A DNA stretch of 64,000 bases from Adenophora triphylla var. japonica. Its lineage: Eukaryota > Streptophyta > Magnoliopsida > Asterales > Campanulaceae. Shown piece after piece: positions 1 to 10,268 of this stretch (positions are counted from its first letter, which is position 1; each line of letters begins with the position of its first letter). Made by a program: the position numbers and the translations under genes. The notes under the pieces are model-generated. The model did no database searches. It worked only from the letters and a program-made list of their open reading frames with translations, and was not told the origin of the DNA. The stretch spans positions 62,001-126,000 of the forward strand of contig JAFEMH010001363.1 of assembly GCA_022495995.1 (NCBI GenBank). Direction: 5' to 3'.

Positions 1-111
1 ACCAACATATGGGAAAAGTTTGGCTTTGTAAAACAGGACAAAATAAGGCATTTTGGTAGGCAAGAAGTGTCCAATGAAGCATTACAAACATTGCAACAAG
101 AACCCATTTAA
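1..111 (+). CDS. C-terminal exon of an unidentified gene (partial at left edge)
   Basis: An open frame enters from the left edge and ends at TAA (109-111), giving 36 residues that begin TNIWEKFGFVKQDK and end LQQEPI. No start codon is visible. The W-x-K-F-G-F pattern followed by a polar tail resembles the C-terminal end of plant GNAT/PHD-type (IDM1-like) acetyltransferases, but that is only a weak resemblance. It could also be a chance open frame. I do not assign a function. Confidence 0.3.
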   Translation, partial: TNIWEKFGFVKQDKIRHFGRQEVSNEALQTLQQEPI

Positions 112-550
112 GACGGGCTATTTTGATACTCCCAAAATAAATGTCGCACTTTGATTTTTTTGGTTACCGAACATGAATTTTGATCAAAAATTTATAAAAA
201 TTTCATTATTTTCATACTATTTAAAAATGATTGCTGATTCATGAATATAAACACTATATATAGCTATTTTTCATTTCCCTTCAAACTTTTTAATGTGTGT
301 GAGCAGGCCTGGCCCATTAATACAAGCCACTAATGCGTCCCCAAATTTTTATTCAATTTTAGGGGTCCAAATCTTTTAATGTGTATATATACAAAAAGCC
401 CCAAATTTAAACCAAATTACTAGAGTGATATTAGCTTGAAACCCATTGTGTGTTTCATTTCCCGGGTTCAAATCTATAAATATTATATAGGAGAGTAAAA
501 TCCTATTCTCACAATTAGCCACGTGGAATTTCATGTCCACGTGGCACCTG
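112..550. other. AT-rich non-coding spacer with a MITE remnant
   Basis: No credible gene is seen. A half MITE end (tactcccaaaataaatgtcgc) lies near 134 without a matching right end. The rest is AT-rich DNA typical of plant intergenic or intronic sequence. Confidence 0.5.
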
Positions 551-1243
551 AGCTTACTTGGAATCTAAATATGATTTAGTTATAATTATTTTATTAAAAA
601 AAAATAAAGATCACAAAGTTGACATAGCAGATTTTGTTGAATGTACAAAGACATTATTTGATGGAATCCGAATCTAAAGCTGTTTCCATGTTTTAAATTT
701 TTTTGGTTAATTTTTAATAATTACAGGTTTAAATAAATATGAGTTGTTTCACAAAACTACTTCAAATTTTAAATTGATGAACTTAGTTGGAATCTAATAC
801 TCCCTCCGTCTCAAAATGTTTGTCCCATTTGACTTTTTTGTTGAACTTTGACCACAAATATATGACAATTTAATTATGTTCATGAAATTCTAAAAATTCC
901 TATTGATTCACCATTAATAATATTATCAACAACAACTTTTAGAATTTCATGAACATGATTAATCTCTCATAAATTTGTGGTCAAAGTTAAAAAAAAAAGT
1001 CAAATGAGACAAACATTTTGGGACGGAGGGAGTATGATTTAGTTATAATTATTTTATTAAAAAAATAAAGATCACAAAGATGACAGAGTAGATTTTGTTG
1101 AATGTACAAAGACATTATTTGATGAAATCAGAATCTAAAGCTGTCTCTATGTTTTAAATTTTTTTGGTTAATTTTTAATAATTACAGGTTTAGATAAATA
1201 TGAGTTGTTTCACAAAACTACTTCCAATTTTAAATTGATGAAA
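551..1243. repeat. Direct tandem duplication (about 230-bp unit), second copy split by a MITE
   Basis: The segment starting near 551 (gcttacttggaatctaa, then tatgatttagttataatt) and running to about 783 is repeated from about 782 to 1243 with a handful of substitutions. The second copy is interrupted by the MITE at 800-1032. The two copies share runs such as gatttagttataattatt and aattacaggttta. No coding capacity is visible in either copy. Confidence 0.85.
800..1032. mobile_element. Stowaway-like MITE with paralogous empty site
   Basis: The terminal inverted repeats are ctccctccgtctcaaaatg and its complement cattttgggacggagggag. TA target duplications lie at 798-799 and 1033-1034. The element is 233 bp, non-coding and internally hairpin-like. 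The first copy of the surrounding tandem duplication (near 565) lacks the element and gives the empty site, so it inserted after the duplication. Confidence 0.92.
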
Positions 1244-1264
1244 TCCGAATCTAAAGTTGATCCC

Positions 1265-2470
1265 AAATCTCAATTCCGTGACTTTGAGGTATACTGATCT
1301 TAACAAATCAAATACATTTGAAATTAGATTTCAATTGGCTAGATAATATTTCTTAGACAAAGTATATTAGCAACGAGTAGGATTCGAATCAGAGTTTGGC
1401 GACTACCTGATTTGTTAACTCGACAGGAAGAAGAGGAAGATCAACAACATCAAATGCACAACTTTGTTGTACGTTTGAGTGGGAAACAGACATGTATGCT
1501 AAAGATGAAAACCTGGGTGAGAACAAAACTTACTACAGGCATTGTGGATAAGGAAAAGGGAGGAATCATCCGGGGTCTGTGCAGTAATATGCTTATTTGG
1601 GCCGCTCGATCTCACGTATAAGGGTAGGATTGTCTTTTGACTCCCGCATGGTGCACTGCAAGTGATATAATAGGAACTAAACGAAGAAGAAAAAATGCCA
1701 TTTCTTTGTCGGATTTTCTATAACTACGAGTGTGAAAAATATGGCCAGTAATTATTTTCATTCAATGGTGAAAGAAATGTAGTATAGCTTACTACACACT
1801 TGCAACTAGGGGTGTTCACGGTCCGGATTGATCCGATTTTTGTCAAAATTTTAGAAAATCAGGACCGGACCAATACTTCGATTCTGTAAAAATTTTAGAA
1901 AATCTCAATTCCGTGACTTTGAGGTATACTGATCTTAACAAATAATATACATTTGAAATTGGATTTCAATTGGCTAGATAATATTTCTTAGACAAAGTAT
2001 ATTAGCAACGAGTAGGATTCGAATCAGAGTTTCGCGACTACCTGATTTGTTAACTTTTTTAGGAAGAAGAGGAAGATCAACAACATCAAATGCACAACTT
2101 GGGACTGAACACGCAATGTTGAGATACTATTCTATTTCTGCCATTACCACTGGAAGAAACAAAGAGAATAAATTCTCTCTAGACCATATTTTTCACATAT
2201 AATATAAGGGTAGGATTGTCTTTTGACCCCCACATGGTGCACTGCAAGTGATATAATAGGAACTAAAAAGAAGAAGAAAAAATGCCATTTCTTTGTCGGA
2301 TTTTCTATAACTACGTGTGAAAAATATGGCCAGTAATTATTTTCATTCAATGGTGAAAGAAATGTAGTATAGCTTACTACACACTTGCAACTAGGGGTGT
2401 TCACGGTCCGGATTAATCTGATTTTTGTCAAAATTTTAGAAAATTAGGACCGGACCAATACTTCGGTTCT
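1265..2470. repeat. 635-bp tandem duplication ending inside a hAT element
   Basis: Unit 1 is 1265-1899 and unit 2 starts at 1900; both begin aaatctcaattccgtgac. They align through gactttgaggtatactg, a conserved aggattgtcttttgac block and the start of a hAT element (1807 in unit 1, 2392 in unit 2). The middle parts (about 1470-1615 and 2102-2205) differ. Unit 1 is cut about 90 bp into the hAT, where a short AT-rich stretch (aaaattttagaaaat) forms the junction. The duplication therefore postdates the hAT insertion. A 69-codon ORF at 1412-1621 is not conserved between the units and is not called as a gene. Confidence 0.85.
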
Positions 2471-3334
2471 GTAAAAATTTAGGACCAGGACCAGACCATT
2501 ACATTATAGAACCGGTCTCATTGATCCGATTCTAATAGTCCGGTTCCGCCGGTTCTACAAATACAATATAATATAATTTTTTACAATAACAAAAACAAAA
2601 ATTCAAATAAATATTATCATTAGTTACATCAACAAAAAAATAAATAAACAACTGTCACAAATATTCAATATTCAAACCACAACATAGACACTATTAAACA
2701 TTAACTGTTCACCTTCAAACTTAACCATAAAAATAAAATAAAAATGAAAACTAAAAGCTAAAGATTGCAACATCAAGTCGACTGTCCAAGTTCCAACTTT
2801 GCAACACGATTGTTTGCTGCATAAACACAAAACAAACAAACAAACAAAAAAGAAATAGAAATCAATGGTGATAGAACAACAACAAAAAAAATCTATAAGC
2901 AAACAACAACAACAAAATCTCACACTGTGATGCAAAACAACCCTAAATTACAGAACAGTGCATTCAGCTAGTTCACTAAAGCACCTTATAAGTAACAATG
3001 ATCTTTACATAGCAAATCTAAAAACCATACTAGATTGTACATGCCATGAAACTGCAAAAGCTGAAAAGTAACATGACATTAGCTTAAAGAGAACAACCGG
3101 CCCTAAACTTTTTTTTTAAAGAAGGGAGATACTGAGATAGAGTTAAGGATTTTATAAATAAATAATAGATATATATATTATAATCGGTCCGGTTCCGGTC
3201 CAGGACCAAACCAAATAATCGGTTCCATAAAAATTTGGAACCAGGACCAAACCAATACTATTGGTTCGGTCAAGTTTTTACTGGTCTAGTCCGGTTCTAT
3301 TGGTCCAGTTCCACGGATTTTTTGTATAGCCTTA
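2392..3334. mobile_element. Non-autonomous hAT-type element, 8-bp TSD cttgcaac
   Basis: The 943-bp element starts taggggtgttcacggtccgg and ends ttttgtatagcctta. It is flanked by the exact 8-bp direct repeat cttgcaac at 2384-2391 and 3335-3342, the TSD size of hAT transposons. The termini are imperfect inverted repeats (taggggtgttca against taaggctataca). Both subterminal regions hold many degenerate copies of a CCGGTTC/GGACC motif. The internal 600 bp is AT-rich and has no transposase ORF, so it would need a transposase in trans. Confidence 0.88.
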
Positions 3335-3420
3335 CTTGCAACAAGGGCACTCAGAAAATAGATGTATAAAATGCCACAAAAATTACAACAACAAAAGTAA
3401 AAAAAAAAAGACTTCTTTAC

Positions 3421-4794
3421 CTATACAGATAGCAAAGAGCAGACGGTCTGAGTGATTGTGAGCCCAAGCAGGATAGATGCAGCAGCAACAGAAATAGAAG
3501 ACCAGGGATTCCCAAAGTAATCTCTCTTGAGCATTCTTTTCCATTTGAACCGAGTAGATTTCCACTTGTGCCATTTATCTTTGCTGTATGTATTTAAACT
3601 GTTACAAATATTAGCAAAGAAGAAGTCTTTTTCATTCCCCACTACCTCCTTGTAAAGATTGTTGAACATATCTGCTACTTTTTCACTCTCCCCGAGCAAA
3701 TTCTCTATAATCCCATACTTAACAAGCAAATCCACATCCTTTCCCGTGTTTATTAGGCTGTCCATGAGAATAACATAGCTAGTAATATTATTCCCATAAT
3801 ACCCACATTGTTCAAAAGCTATTGCATTACGGAAAAAAGTCTCTGTGTTATCATTGACTTTCAAGTGTGGAATTACAAGCTCTCCAATATCACGATTGAA
3901 AGATACGTTAAATAAACAACTTTCCTTCCCACATTTGAAAGTAACCCCTGCCTCCTCTAGTTCAGCAGCACTTCGAGTATATTCAAACTTCCTTGTACGC
4001 AATGGTTCTGTAGGCTGTGTTTCTGTATTTGACTTTGAAGGCCAATGAAGATAGACTAAGAACTCGACCAAATGCCTCGCCTCAGTCCAATATATTGGCT
4101 CTGAGGGCTTTCCCGCATTCCCCATTTTCAGCTCTAGTATCTCAGTGTTTCCCAAGTCCTTATAATATCCACGAACAAGATCATAGAACTTAGACCCAAG
4201 TCGTGGCTCAAAGCTAACAAATTTTTCAAATAGTCCTCGGATGAAACTAATAGGGAGTTGATTCTCTAATAACAACATGTCATGTAATACATCCTTCTGC
4301 ATCCAGCGGTTCTCATATAATGCATCACCTCCATCTCTTCGATGAACTACATGACTTTTCAGGAACAGATCGACCACAAAGATGCCATCTAGAAGAATTA
4401 GTTCGGTAAATTGGTCGCAGCTAAAAGTCATTGTATCTTCATAGCATCCTCGGACGTTAGATTCTTCTTTGGCTGCAAAGTTGACCAAATCGGTCATTTT
4501 GACCTTATAATGTGCAGCAAAGCTACGCAGGCAGCTCAATTTGTATGCTTCCATGGCTTGCAATTCACTTCTACCATGGTGAAGAGGGCCGATTGAGACA
4601 AGTCTTGGTGTATATGCTTCTACATTGATCTTGCGATGTTTTTCAGAAACTCTGTATATACAAACTGTATAGGATTTCCCAGGATCTAGCTCTGGAGGCA
4701 ATGTATTCAACTTTCTGGTAATGGAAGATTCGACATTTTCAACTGATGGCTTCGACATTGACACAGGCGCTTCATTCGTCAGTGAATCAGCCAT
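3421..4794 (-). CDS. DUF247 (UPF0481) family protein, membrane-anchored
   Basis: A single uninterrupted exon of 457 codons starts at an ATG reading MADSLTNEAPV. The family hallmark lies near residues 43-80: an I-Y-R-V motif, then A-Y-T-P-R-L-V-S-I-G-P-L-H-H-G and an M-E-x-x-K segment. The middle holds the conserved D-G-I-F-V-V-D-L and L-L-L-E-N-Q-L-P blocks, and the last 25 residues form one hydrophobic helix. Order and length match plant DUF247 proteins, usually 400-550 residues with a C-terminal transmembrane anchor. The molecular function of the family is mostly unknown; some grass members are self-incompatibility determinants. There is no frameshift or stop, unlike every other host-like gene in the window. 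The nearest upstream sequence is AT-rich and carries a MITE. Confidence 0.93.
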   Translation of the reverse strand: MADSLTNEAPVSMSKPSVENVESSITRKLNTLPPELDPGKSYTVCIYRVSEKHRKINVEAYTPRLVSIGPLHHGRSELQAMEAYKLSCLRSFAAHYKVKMTDLVNFAAKEESNVRGCYEDTMTFSCDQFTELILLDGIFVVDLFLKSHVVHRRDGGDALYENRWMQKDVLHDMLLLENQLPISFIRGLFEKFVSFEPRLGSKFYDLVRGYYKDLGNTEILELKMGNAGKPSEPIYWTEARHLVEFLVYLHWPSKSNTETQPTEPLRTRKFEYTRSAAELEEAGVTFKCGKESCLFNVSFNRDIGELVIPHLKVNDNTETFFRNAIAFEQCGYYGNNITSYVILMDSLINTGKDVDLLVKYGIIENLLGESEKVADMFNNLYKEVVGNEKDFFFANICNSLNTYSKDKWHKWKSTRFKWKRMLKRDYFGNPWSSISVAAASILLGLTITQTVCSLLSV

Positions 4795-5509
4795 GTTTTG
4801 AGTCGTGAACTAATTGGGTGATACTTTAGAGGTTGCTTTGACCTACAAAAGCTATAAAATCATGTGTTAGTTTTCTTTTGTGTTATTAATAATATGCTCT
4901 AGCCATTTCCTAAATCCAATAATGGTAATGCTTGTATTCTTGTTCCATAAGAAATATCCCCCACCCCCTCCCCGTTCCCAATAAATGTCATACTTACACA
5001 TTCTTGGTCAACTTGATTGCCCTTAAACCAAACCTTATATGAATTTTTAATGATCTTCATGAAATTGTAAGAATTGTAATTGATATTATTCTTAATGGTC
5101 GAGCAATATAAATGTTAAAGATTTCATGAAGATCATTAAACTTTCATTAAATTATGGTCTAAATTCAATCAAGTTGACCAAAAAGTTAAAGTTGACATTT
5201 ATTTTGGGATGGAGGTAGTAACTAGCAATTGCACCCTAGTTGATGGTTGCTAGTAGAAGCGATAAGAAGTTCTAGCATGCAATATTTTGACTTAAACCTA
5301 AATTAGAGGAACCTTGCCATGGTAGGACGGGCTAAAAAATATAAGCTCTTTCCATGGTTCTAATCAAGCAAAACCGCCCAAATAACAATGTCATATGGAG
5401 CAAGATCTTACTTGGATGTAATCAGAAATCCATGAAAAGTTACACAAAAGAAGTCCATAATGTGTTAGATTAACACCATGACCTCTTTAGTTTCAAGGGG
5501 GATGATAAA
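4795..5509. other. Spacer upstream of the DUF247 gene
   Basis: This is the putative promoter region of the minus-strand DUF247 gene plus a diverged MITE (about 4964-5218). I see no clear TATA box on the minus strand in the first 100 bp and no other coding region. Bases 5510-5514 (gaagt) are the left target duplication of the following copia element. Confidence 0.55.
4964..5218. mobile_element. Diverged Stowaway/mariner-like MITE
   Basis: The ends are cctccccgttcccaataaatg and its imperfect complement catttattttgggatggagg, followed by ta. The arms contain complementary stretches such as gatcttcatgaaat / atttcatgaagatc, so the element folds into a long hairpin. It is older than the other MITEs, with several mismatches and a less clear left boundary. 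Confidence 0.7.
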
Positions 5510-5514
5510 GAAGT

Positions 5515-6214
5515 TGTTGGGATAGAGGACCAACCGGACTAGACGTCGGAGCAAAAGGGTTTTGCGGTTTTTGGCTGTGCGGCTGACCGCATGTGTGGGT
5601 TGGCTGGGCCGGGCCTTGGGCCTGACCGCATGTGTGGGTTGGCTGGGCCGGGCTTTGGGCCTTGCGGCTGACCGCATATGTGGATTGGCTGGGCCGAGTA
5701 GACGTAATTTAGGTAACCCTTGTCCATCTAGGGTTAGGTTTGACTCCCTAATATATACTCCCTCTGTCCCATTAGTAATGGGAAATTTACTGTAGACACG
5801 GGAATTAAGGAAAAGTGAATTATAGTGGAGGGAATAGTGAATTATAATGGTGTTGTGAGTATTAAAATAATGTAGGAGAGAGAATGAGTGGAGGAAATAG
5901 TAAAGATTCCTTTCCATTTTAGGAAGTTTGTGGTTTGTAATGGGACGACCAAAAAGGAAAGTTTGTGGTTTGTAATGGGACGGAGGGAGTATATAAGTTG
6001 TATTCCGCCCCCCAATTAAGTTGTAACACATATTTTACATACATAGTGCAAGATCCTGGCTTGGTAGTGCCCCCAGACGTAGCCAATCAATTTGGTGAAC
6101 TGGGTTAACAATTTCTTGTGTTCTTTTCTGTGTTCTTTGATTTCTTGTGCTTGGTTTGTGTGCGATTATTATTCTTGTAGGTTTGCTTGGGTGTGGAGGG
6201 CCATATTCACAACA
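5515..6214 (+). repeat. 5' LTR of copia element, interrupted by a MITE
   Basis: It starts tgttgggatagagg and ends tattcacaaca (TG...CA). The U3 carries tandem copies of a motif around cggctgaccgcatgtg followed by ggttggctgggccggg, which resembles a repeated enhancer block. Without the 232-bp MITE and its duplicated TA it is 466 bp, exactly the 3' LTR minus one 16-bp repeat copy. Confidence 0.95.
5758..5989. mobile_element. Stowaway-like MITE inside the 5' LTR
   Basis: The ends are ctccctctgtcccatta and taatgggacggagggag, with TA duplications at 5756-5757 and 5990-5991. The 3' LTR has an uninterrupted (AT)n run at the equivalent place and gives the exact empty site. The MITE contains a short internal duplication of a gtttgtggtttgtaatggga block. 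It splits a TATA-like run of the LTR. Confidence 0.95.
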
Positions 6215-6216
6215 AC

Positions 6217-6228
6217 TGGTATCAGAGC
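6217..6228 (+). promoter_or_regulatory. Primer binding site, initiator-Met tRNA type
   Basis: tggtatcagagc lies two bases downstream of the 5' LTR end. This is the standard PBS complementary to the 3' end of plant initiator methionine tRNA used by copia elements. Confidence 0.92.
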
Positions 6229-6270
6229 TTTTGGTTTCAAGATCAAGGGAGTTGTTCCAAGCAATCAAGA

Positions 6271-7263
6271 ATGGGCAAAGACAAACAGGCGGTTGAGAAA
6301 TTCGATGGGTCTGACTACGGATATTGGAGGATGCAGATTGAGGATCTCTTGTACAACAAGGATCTCTACAAGCCTCTGAAGGGTGTCAAACCGGAAGATG
6401 TAAGTCAGGAGGAATGGGAACTCATGGATCGGAAAGCCCTAGGGGTGGTCAGATCTACTTTGTCGAAGTGGATTGCGAAGACTACCAGGAAGGCGACAAC
6501 CACCAAGGAGCTATTGGATTATCTTACTGAGAGATTTGAAACTCCGTCTGCTGCAAATAAGGTTGATTTGATACGTAAGATGGGTAGTCTCAAGATGCAA
6601 GAGGGAGGATCCTTGGCTAAGCACATCGATGAGTTTATGGATGTCATAGATTCATTGACAGCGGTGGAGATCAAGTTCGATGATGAGGTTCATGCATGCT
6701 TGTTGCTAGCTTCTTTACCGGCAAGTTGGAGCGGAACGGTGACTGCAATCAACGCTTCAGCAGGTAAGAAAAAATTGAAATATGATGATGTTAAAGACTT
6801 TCTTTTAGGTGAGGAAAATCGCATGAAGAAGTTGGGGACATCAAGTACTTCGGGAGCGGCTTTAGCTACTACTAGTAGGGGGAAGCCGGGTACTAGCAAA
6901 CAAGGGAGAACCGAATCTAGGGAGAACGGAGTGAGTGGAAAGGGAAAAGCTGATGAGACCAAGGATAAACCGAAGGTTGCGAAGGGATCTGTTCAGTGCT
7001 ATCATTGTAAGGAATTGGGACACTTCAAGAGGGATTGCCCAAATCGTAAGGACAATCAGGTGAATGTGGCAGTCGAAGGTGATGATGTACTGGTTCTGAG
7101 TGTCAGTAGTACACTAGAATCATGGGTGCTGGATTCGGGGGCATCATTCCACTCTTGCGGGCACAAGGAAGAGATGGAAAACTACACTTCTGGTGATTTC
7201 GGGAAGGTCTATCTTGCAGATGGCGAGCCTTTGGAAATCAAGGGGAAGGGGGATGTCGAATAG
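6271..7263 (+). pseudogene. copia gag and protease frame
   Basis: The likely start is the ATG at 6271 (MGKDKQAVEKFDGSDYGYW); the longer open frame begins in the LTR. The gag domain is followed by a CCHC zinc knuckle (C-Y-H-C-K-E-L-G-H-F-K-R-D-C, 6997-7038) that binds genomic RNA. The aspartic protease motif L-D-S-G-A-S-F-H lies at 7129-7152. The frame ends at a TAG at 7261-7263, well before the expected end of protease. The next 170 bp reads on in other frames, which points to one or more indels. Gag would package RNA into cytoplasmic particles. As it stands the gag part may be translatable, but the polyprotein is not. Confidence 0.88.
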
Positions 7264-7438
7264 GAGCATCGACGGGAAGGTCTTACATCCGAACGGGGTC
7301 GTGCACATTCCGGTTTGAAAAAGAACCTACTATCGCTGGGCGGTTGGACGAAGAGGGTTACAAGGTGACTTTCGGCCGCAGAACCGGATTATTACCAAGG
7401 AGGATTGTGAGATCGCTCGGGGTAATAAGGAGGGTACT

Positions 7439-8470
7439 TTGTATTTGGCAAACAACACCAAGGATAGTATTGCGGTGGCAGCAGCCAAGGGTGATACTGA
7501 TTTGTGGCACTGTCGATTGGGTCACATGAGTGAGACGGGGATGAAGGTACTTTGTTCCAAGGGTCTACTACCGGGTTTGAAGACAGTCAACGTGGGGATC
7601 TGCGAAGATTGTATGTTTGGCAAACAAGGGAGGAATAATTTCTCGAGGACAGGTAGGGGATTGAGGGAAGCAAAGTTGGAATTGGTTCACACGGACTTGT
7701 GGGGGCCATCTCCGGTTACATCTCTGGGTGGTGCGTCATATTACATGACTTTTATTGATGATTCTACAAGGAAGGTCTGGGTCTATTTCTTGAAGGGGAA
7801 AGATGAAGCTTTCGAGGTGTTCAAGAAGTGGAAGGCTTTGGTGGAGAATCAAACGGGACTTAAGCTTAAGTGCTTGAGATCAGACAATGGTGGGGAGTAC
7901 GAGCTCGGTGAGTTTAGGGAATATTGTGCTGCGAATGGTATTCGTATGGAGAAGACTCCAAAGCGGACACCACAACTCAACGGGGTAGCAGAGAGGATGA
8001 ACAGAACATTGAATGAGCGAGCTAGAAGTATGAGATTGAAGTGTGGACTTCCGAAGACGTTCTGGGCATATGCAAAGCTGACACTACAGCCTTTCTTGAT
8101 CAATCGGGGACCATCGGTTCCATTGGGGAATGGAATTCCAGAGGAAGCGTGGAGTGGCAAGCAGGTAAATTTGTCCTTTCTTCGCATATTTGGCTGCGTC
8201 TCTTATGTTCATGTTGATTCTGCTGAGAGAACTAAGTTAGATGCTAAATCTGTTAAGTGTACATTTATTGGGTATGGCGGGGATGACTTCGGGTATAAAT
8301 TTTGGGATGATCAAAACCATAAGGTTATTCGTAGTCGAGATGTGGTATTCAATGAACAGGTTTTGTACAAGGATAGAAAGGGGGCATCTGATGACACTAG
8401 TTCAGAACCGGAGGTTGTAGAGGTGGATATTCCAGACTCGGGTGGGAGCAGTGGGGCCAGTTCATGTTGA
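7439..8470 (+). pseudogene. copia integrase frame
   Basis: It contains the GAG-pre-integrase HHCC zinc finger (H-C-R-L-G-H, then C-E-D-C) and the DDE core: D in H-T-D-L-W-G-P, D in R-S-D-N-G-G-E-Y and E in N-G-V-A-E-R-M-N-R-T. In the usual T-P-Q-H-N-G motif the His is Leu here (T-P-Q-L-N-G). The C-terminal part has the copia F-I-G-Y-G-x-x-x-F-G-Y block. The frame is broken both before (about 7263-7439) and after (8468-8583), so a continuous pol product cannot form. Confidence 0.9.
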
Positions 8471-8582
8471 CCATGGTCGAGGAGGTCACCGAAGATGAAC
8501 CACGTACTCCGTAACCGGATATTCCGTTGCGTAGATCCTGACTGCGTGGATCACCCGACAGTATACTCCTTCGAATTATTAT

Positions 8583-10159
8583 TTGTTGTTGACAGATAAT
8601 GGGGAACCGGAATGTTATGCGGAGGCAGTTCGTAGTGTGCTTTGTAATAAGTGGAAAGCTGCGATGGATGATGAGATGGTCTCATTGAAGGCAAACAAAA
8701 CTTGGGAGTTGACTGAACTACCTAAAGGGAAGAAGGCACTGCACAACAAATGGGTTTACAGAATCAAGGAGGAAGCAGACGGTAGCAAGCGTTACAAGGC
8801 AAGACTGGTTGTTAAAGGGTTTCAGCAGAAGTATGGTATTGACTACACCGAAGTATTCACTCCGGTTGTGAAGATGACCACTATCAGAATGGTTCTGGGG
8901 ATAGTAGTGGCGGATGACTTGCTGCTAGAACAGATGGATGTGAAGACAGCCTTTCTTCATGGGGACTTGGAGGAGGAAATTTACATGGTACAGCCAGAGG
9001 GTTTCTTGTCTAAGGGTAGCGAGGAGCTAGTTTGCAGATTGACTAAGAGCTTGTATGGCCTTAAACAAGCTCCTAGGCAGTGGTACAGGAAATTTGACGG
9101 ATTCATGCACGACATTGATTTTATCAGATGTGAGGCGGATCATTGTTGCTACTTCAAGAACACGGACAATGGGTATATTATCTTGCTGTTATATGTGGAT
9201 GACATGTTGATAGCGGGCTCTAGCAGTAGAGAGGTAAACAGGTTGAAGACTCAGTTGTCAGAACGGTTCGAGATGAAGGATTTGGGAGAGGCAAGGAAAA
9301 TCTTGGGCATGCGGATTGACCGGAATAGGGAGTCGGGCAAGTTGGTTCTTTCACAAGCAGAATATGTTGAGAAAGTCTTGGCAAGGTTTTGTATGGAAGA
9401 GGCGAAGCCAACAGGGACGCCATTGGGTTTGCATTTCAAGCTATCCGAGAGGGACTCGCCTAGGAACAAGGAAGAGCGTGACAAGATGGAGAGAACTCCA
9501 TATGCTTCAGCTGTGGGGAGTCTCATGTATGCAATGGTGTGTACAAGGCCGGACATTGCACATGCGGTGGGAGTAGTCAGCCGGTTCATGGGCAATCCAG
9601 GAAAGCAACATTGGGAAGCGGTTAAGTGGATCCTACGTTATTTGAAGGGTACTGCTGGTAAGGCTCTGTGTTTTTCAAGCAAGGAAGTGATGTTAGCGGG
9701 ATATGTTGATGCGGACTTGGCATCAAGTGATCTTGATAAGAGGAGAAGTACTACGGGTTATGTGTTTACATTGGGTGGTACAGCAATCTCCTGGGCTTCT
9801 AAGTTACAAAAGATCGTGGCTCATTGGATCGCAGAAACAATATGTGGCAGCGGAAGCAAGTAAAGAGATGGTTTGGCTGCAGAACTTCTTGGGTGAACTT
9901 GGGAAGACGCGAAGTGGTAATATTCTCTACAAAGGATGTGGGCCGATCGAGTGCAATTCACTTGGCAAAGAATCCGGCGTTTCATTCGAGGACAAAGCAC
10001 ATTGAACTGAGGTTTCACTACATCAGGCATCTCTTGGAGAAGAAGACTTTGTGGCTTGAGAAGATATTGGGATCGGAAAATCCGGCTGACATGTTGACAA
10101 AGGTTGTGAACCTTGAGAAATTGAAGCTGTGCAAAGCTTCAATTGGGCTTGAAGAGTGA
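8583..10159 (+). pseudogene. copia reverse transcriptase and RNase H, frameshifted
   Basis: 8583-9863 encodes RT with L-D-V-K-T-A-F-L-H-G type motifs (here Q-M-D-V-K-T-A-F-L-H-G), Y-G-L-K-Q-A-P-R-Q-W and the catalytic Y-V-D-D (near 9192). RNase H starts at about 9690 (Y-V-D-A-D). The usual S-T-T-E-A-E-Y stretch near 9820 is damaged, after which the frame moves to a second frame (E-A-S-K-E-M-V-W-L-Q) and again to a third (R-T-K-H-I-E-L-R-F-H, ending L-E-E at 10159). At least two indels therefore lie in RNase H. This product would copy element RNA into cDNA, but it is not functional here. Confidence 0.9.
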
Positions 10160-10256
10160 GAGAGGAGGATGGCACTACCATGATCAAGGTGAGCACTAGG
10201 AGGACACCAAGGATGAGTTGAAGACGGATACGGGGCTTATATGTGAGGTTGATCTC

Positions 10257-10268
10257 TAGGTGGGAGAT
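10257..10268 (+). promoter_or_regulatory. Polypurine tract of copia element
   Basis: taggtgggagat directly precedes the 3' LTR. It has the purine-rich character and position of the plus-strand primer of copia elements. Confidence 0.8.

Noticed and set aside
5465..6031. 188-codon minus-strand ORF over the copia LTR
   Set aside because: It runs across the LTR repeats and the MITE; no family resemblance. The 3' LTR equivalent differs.
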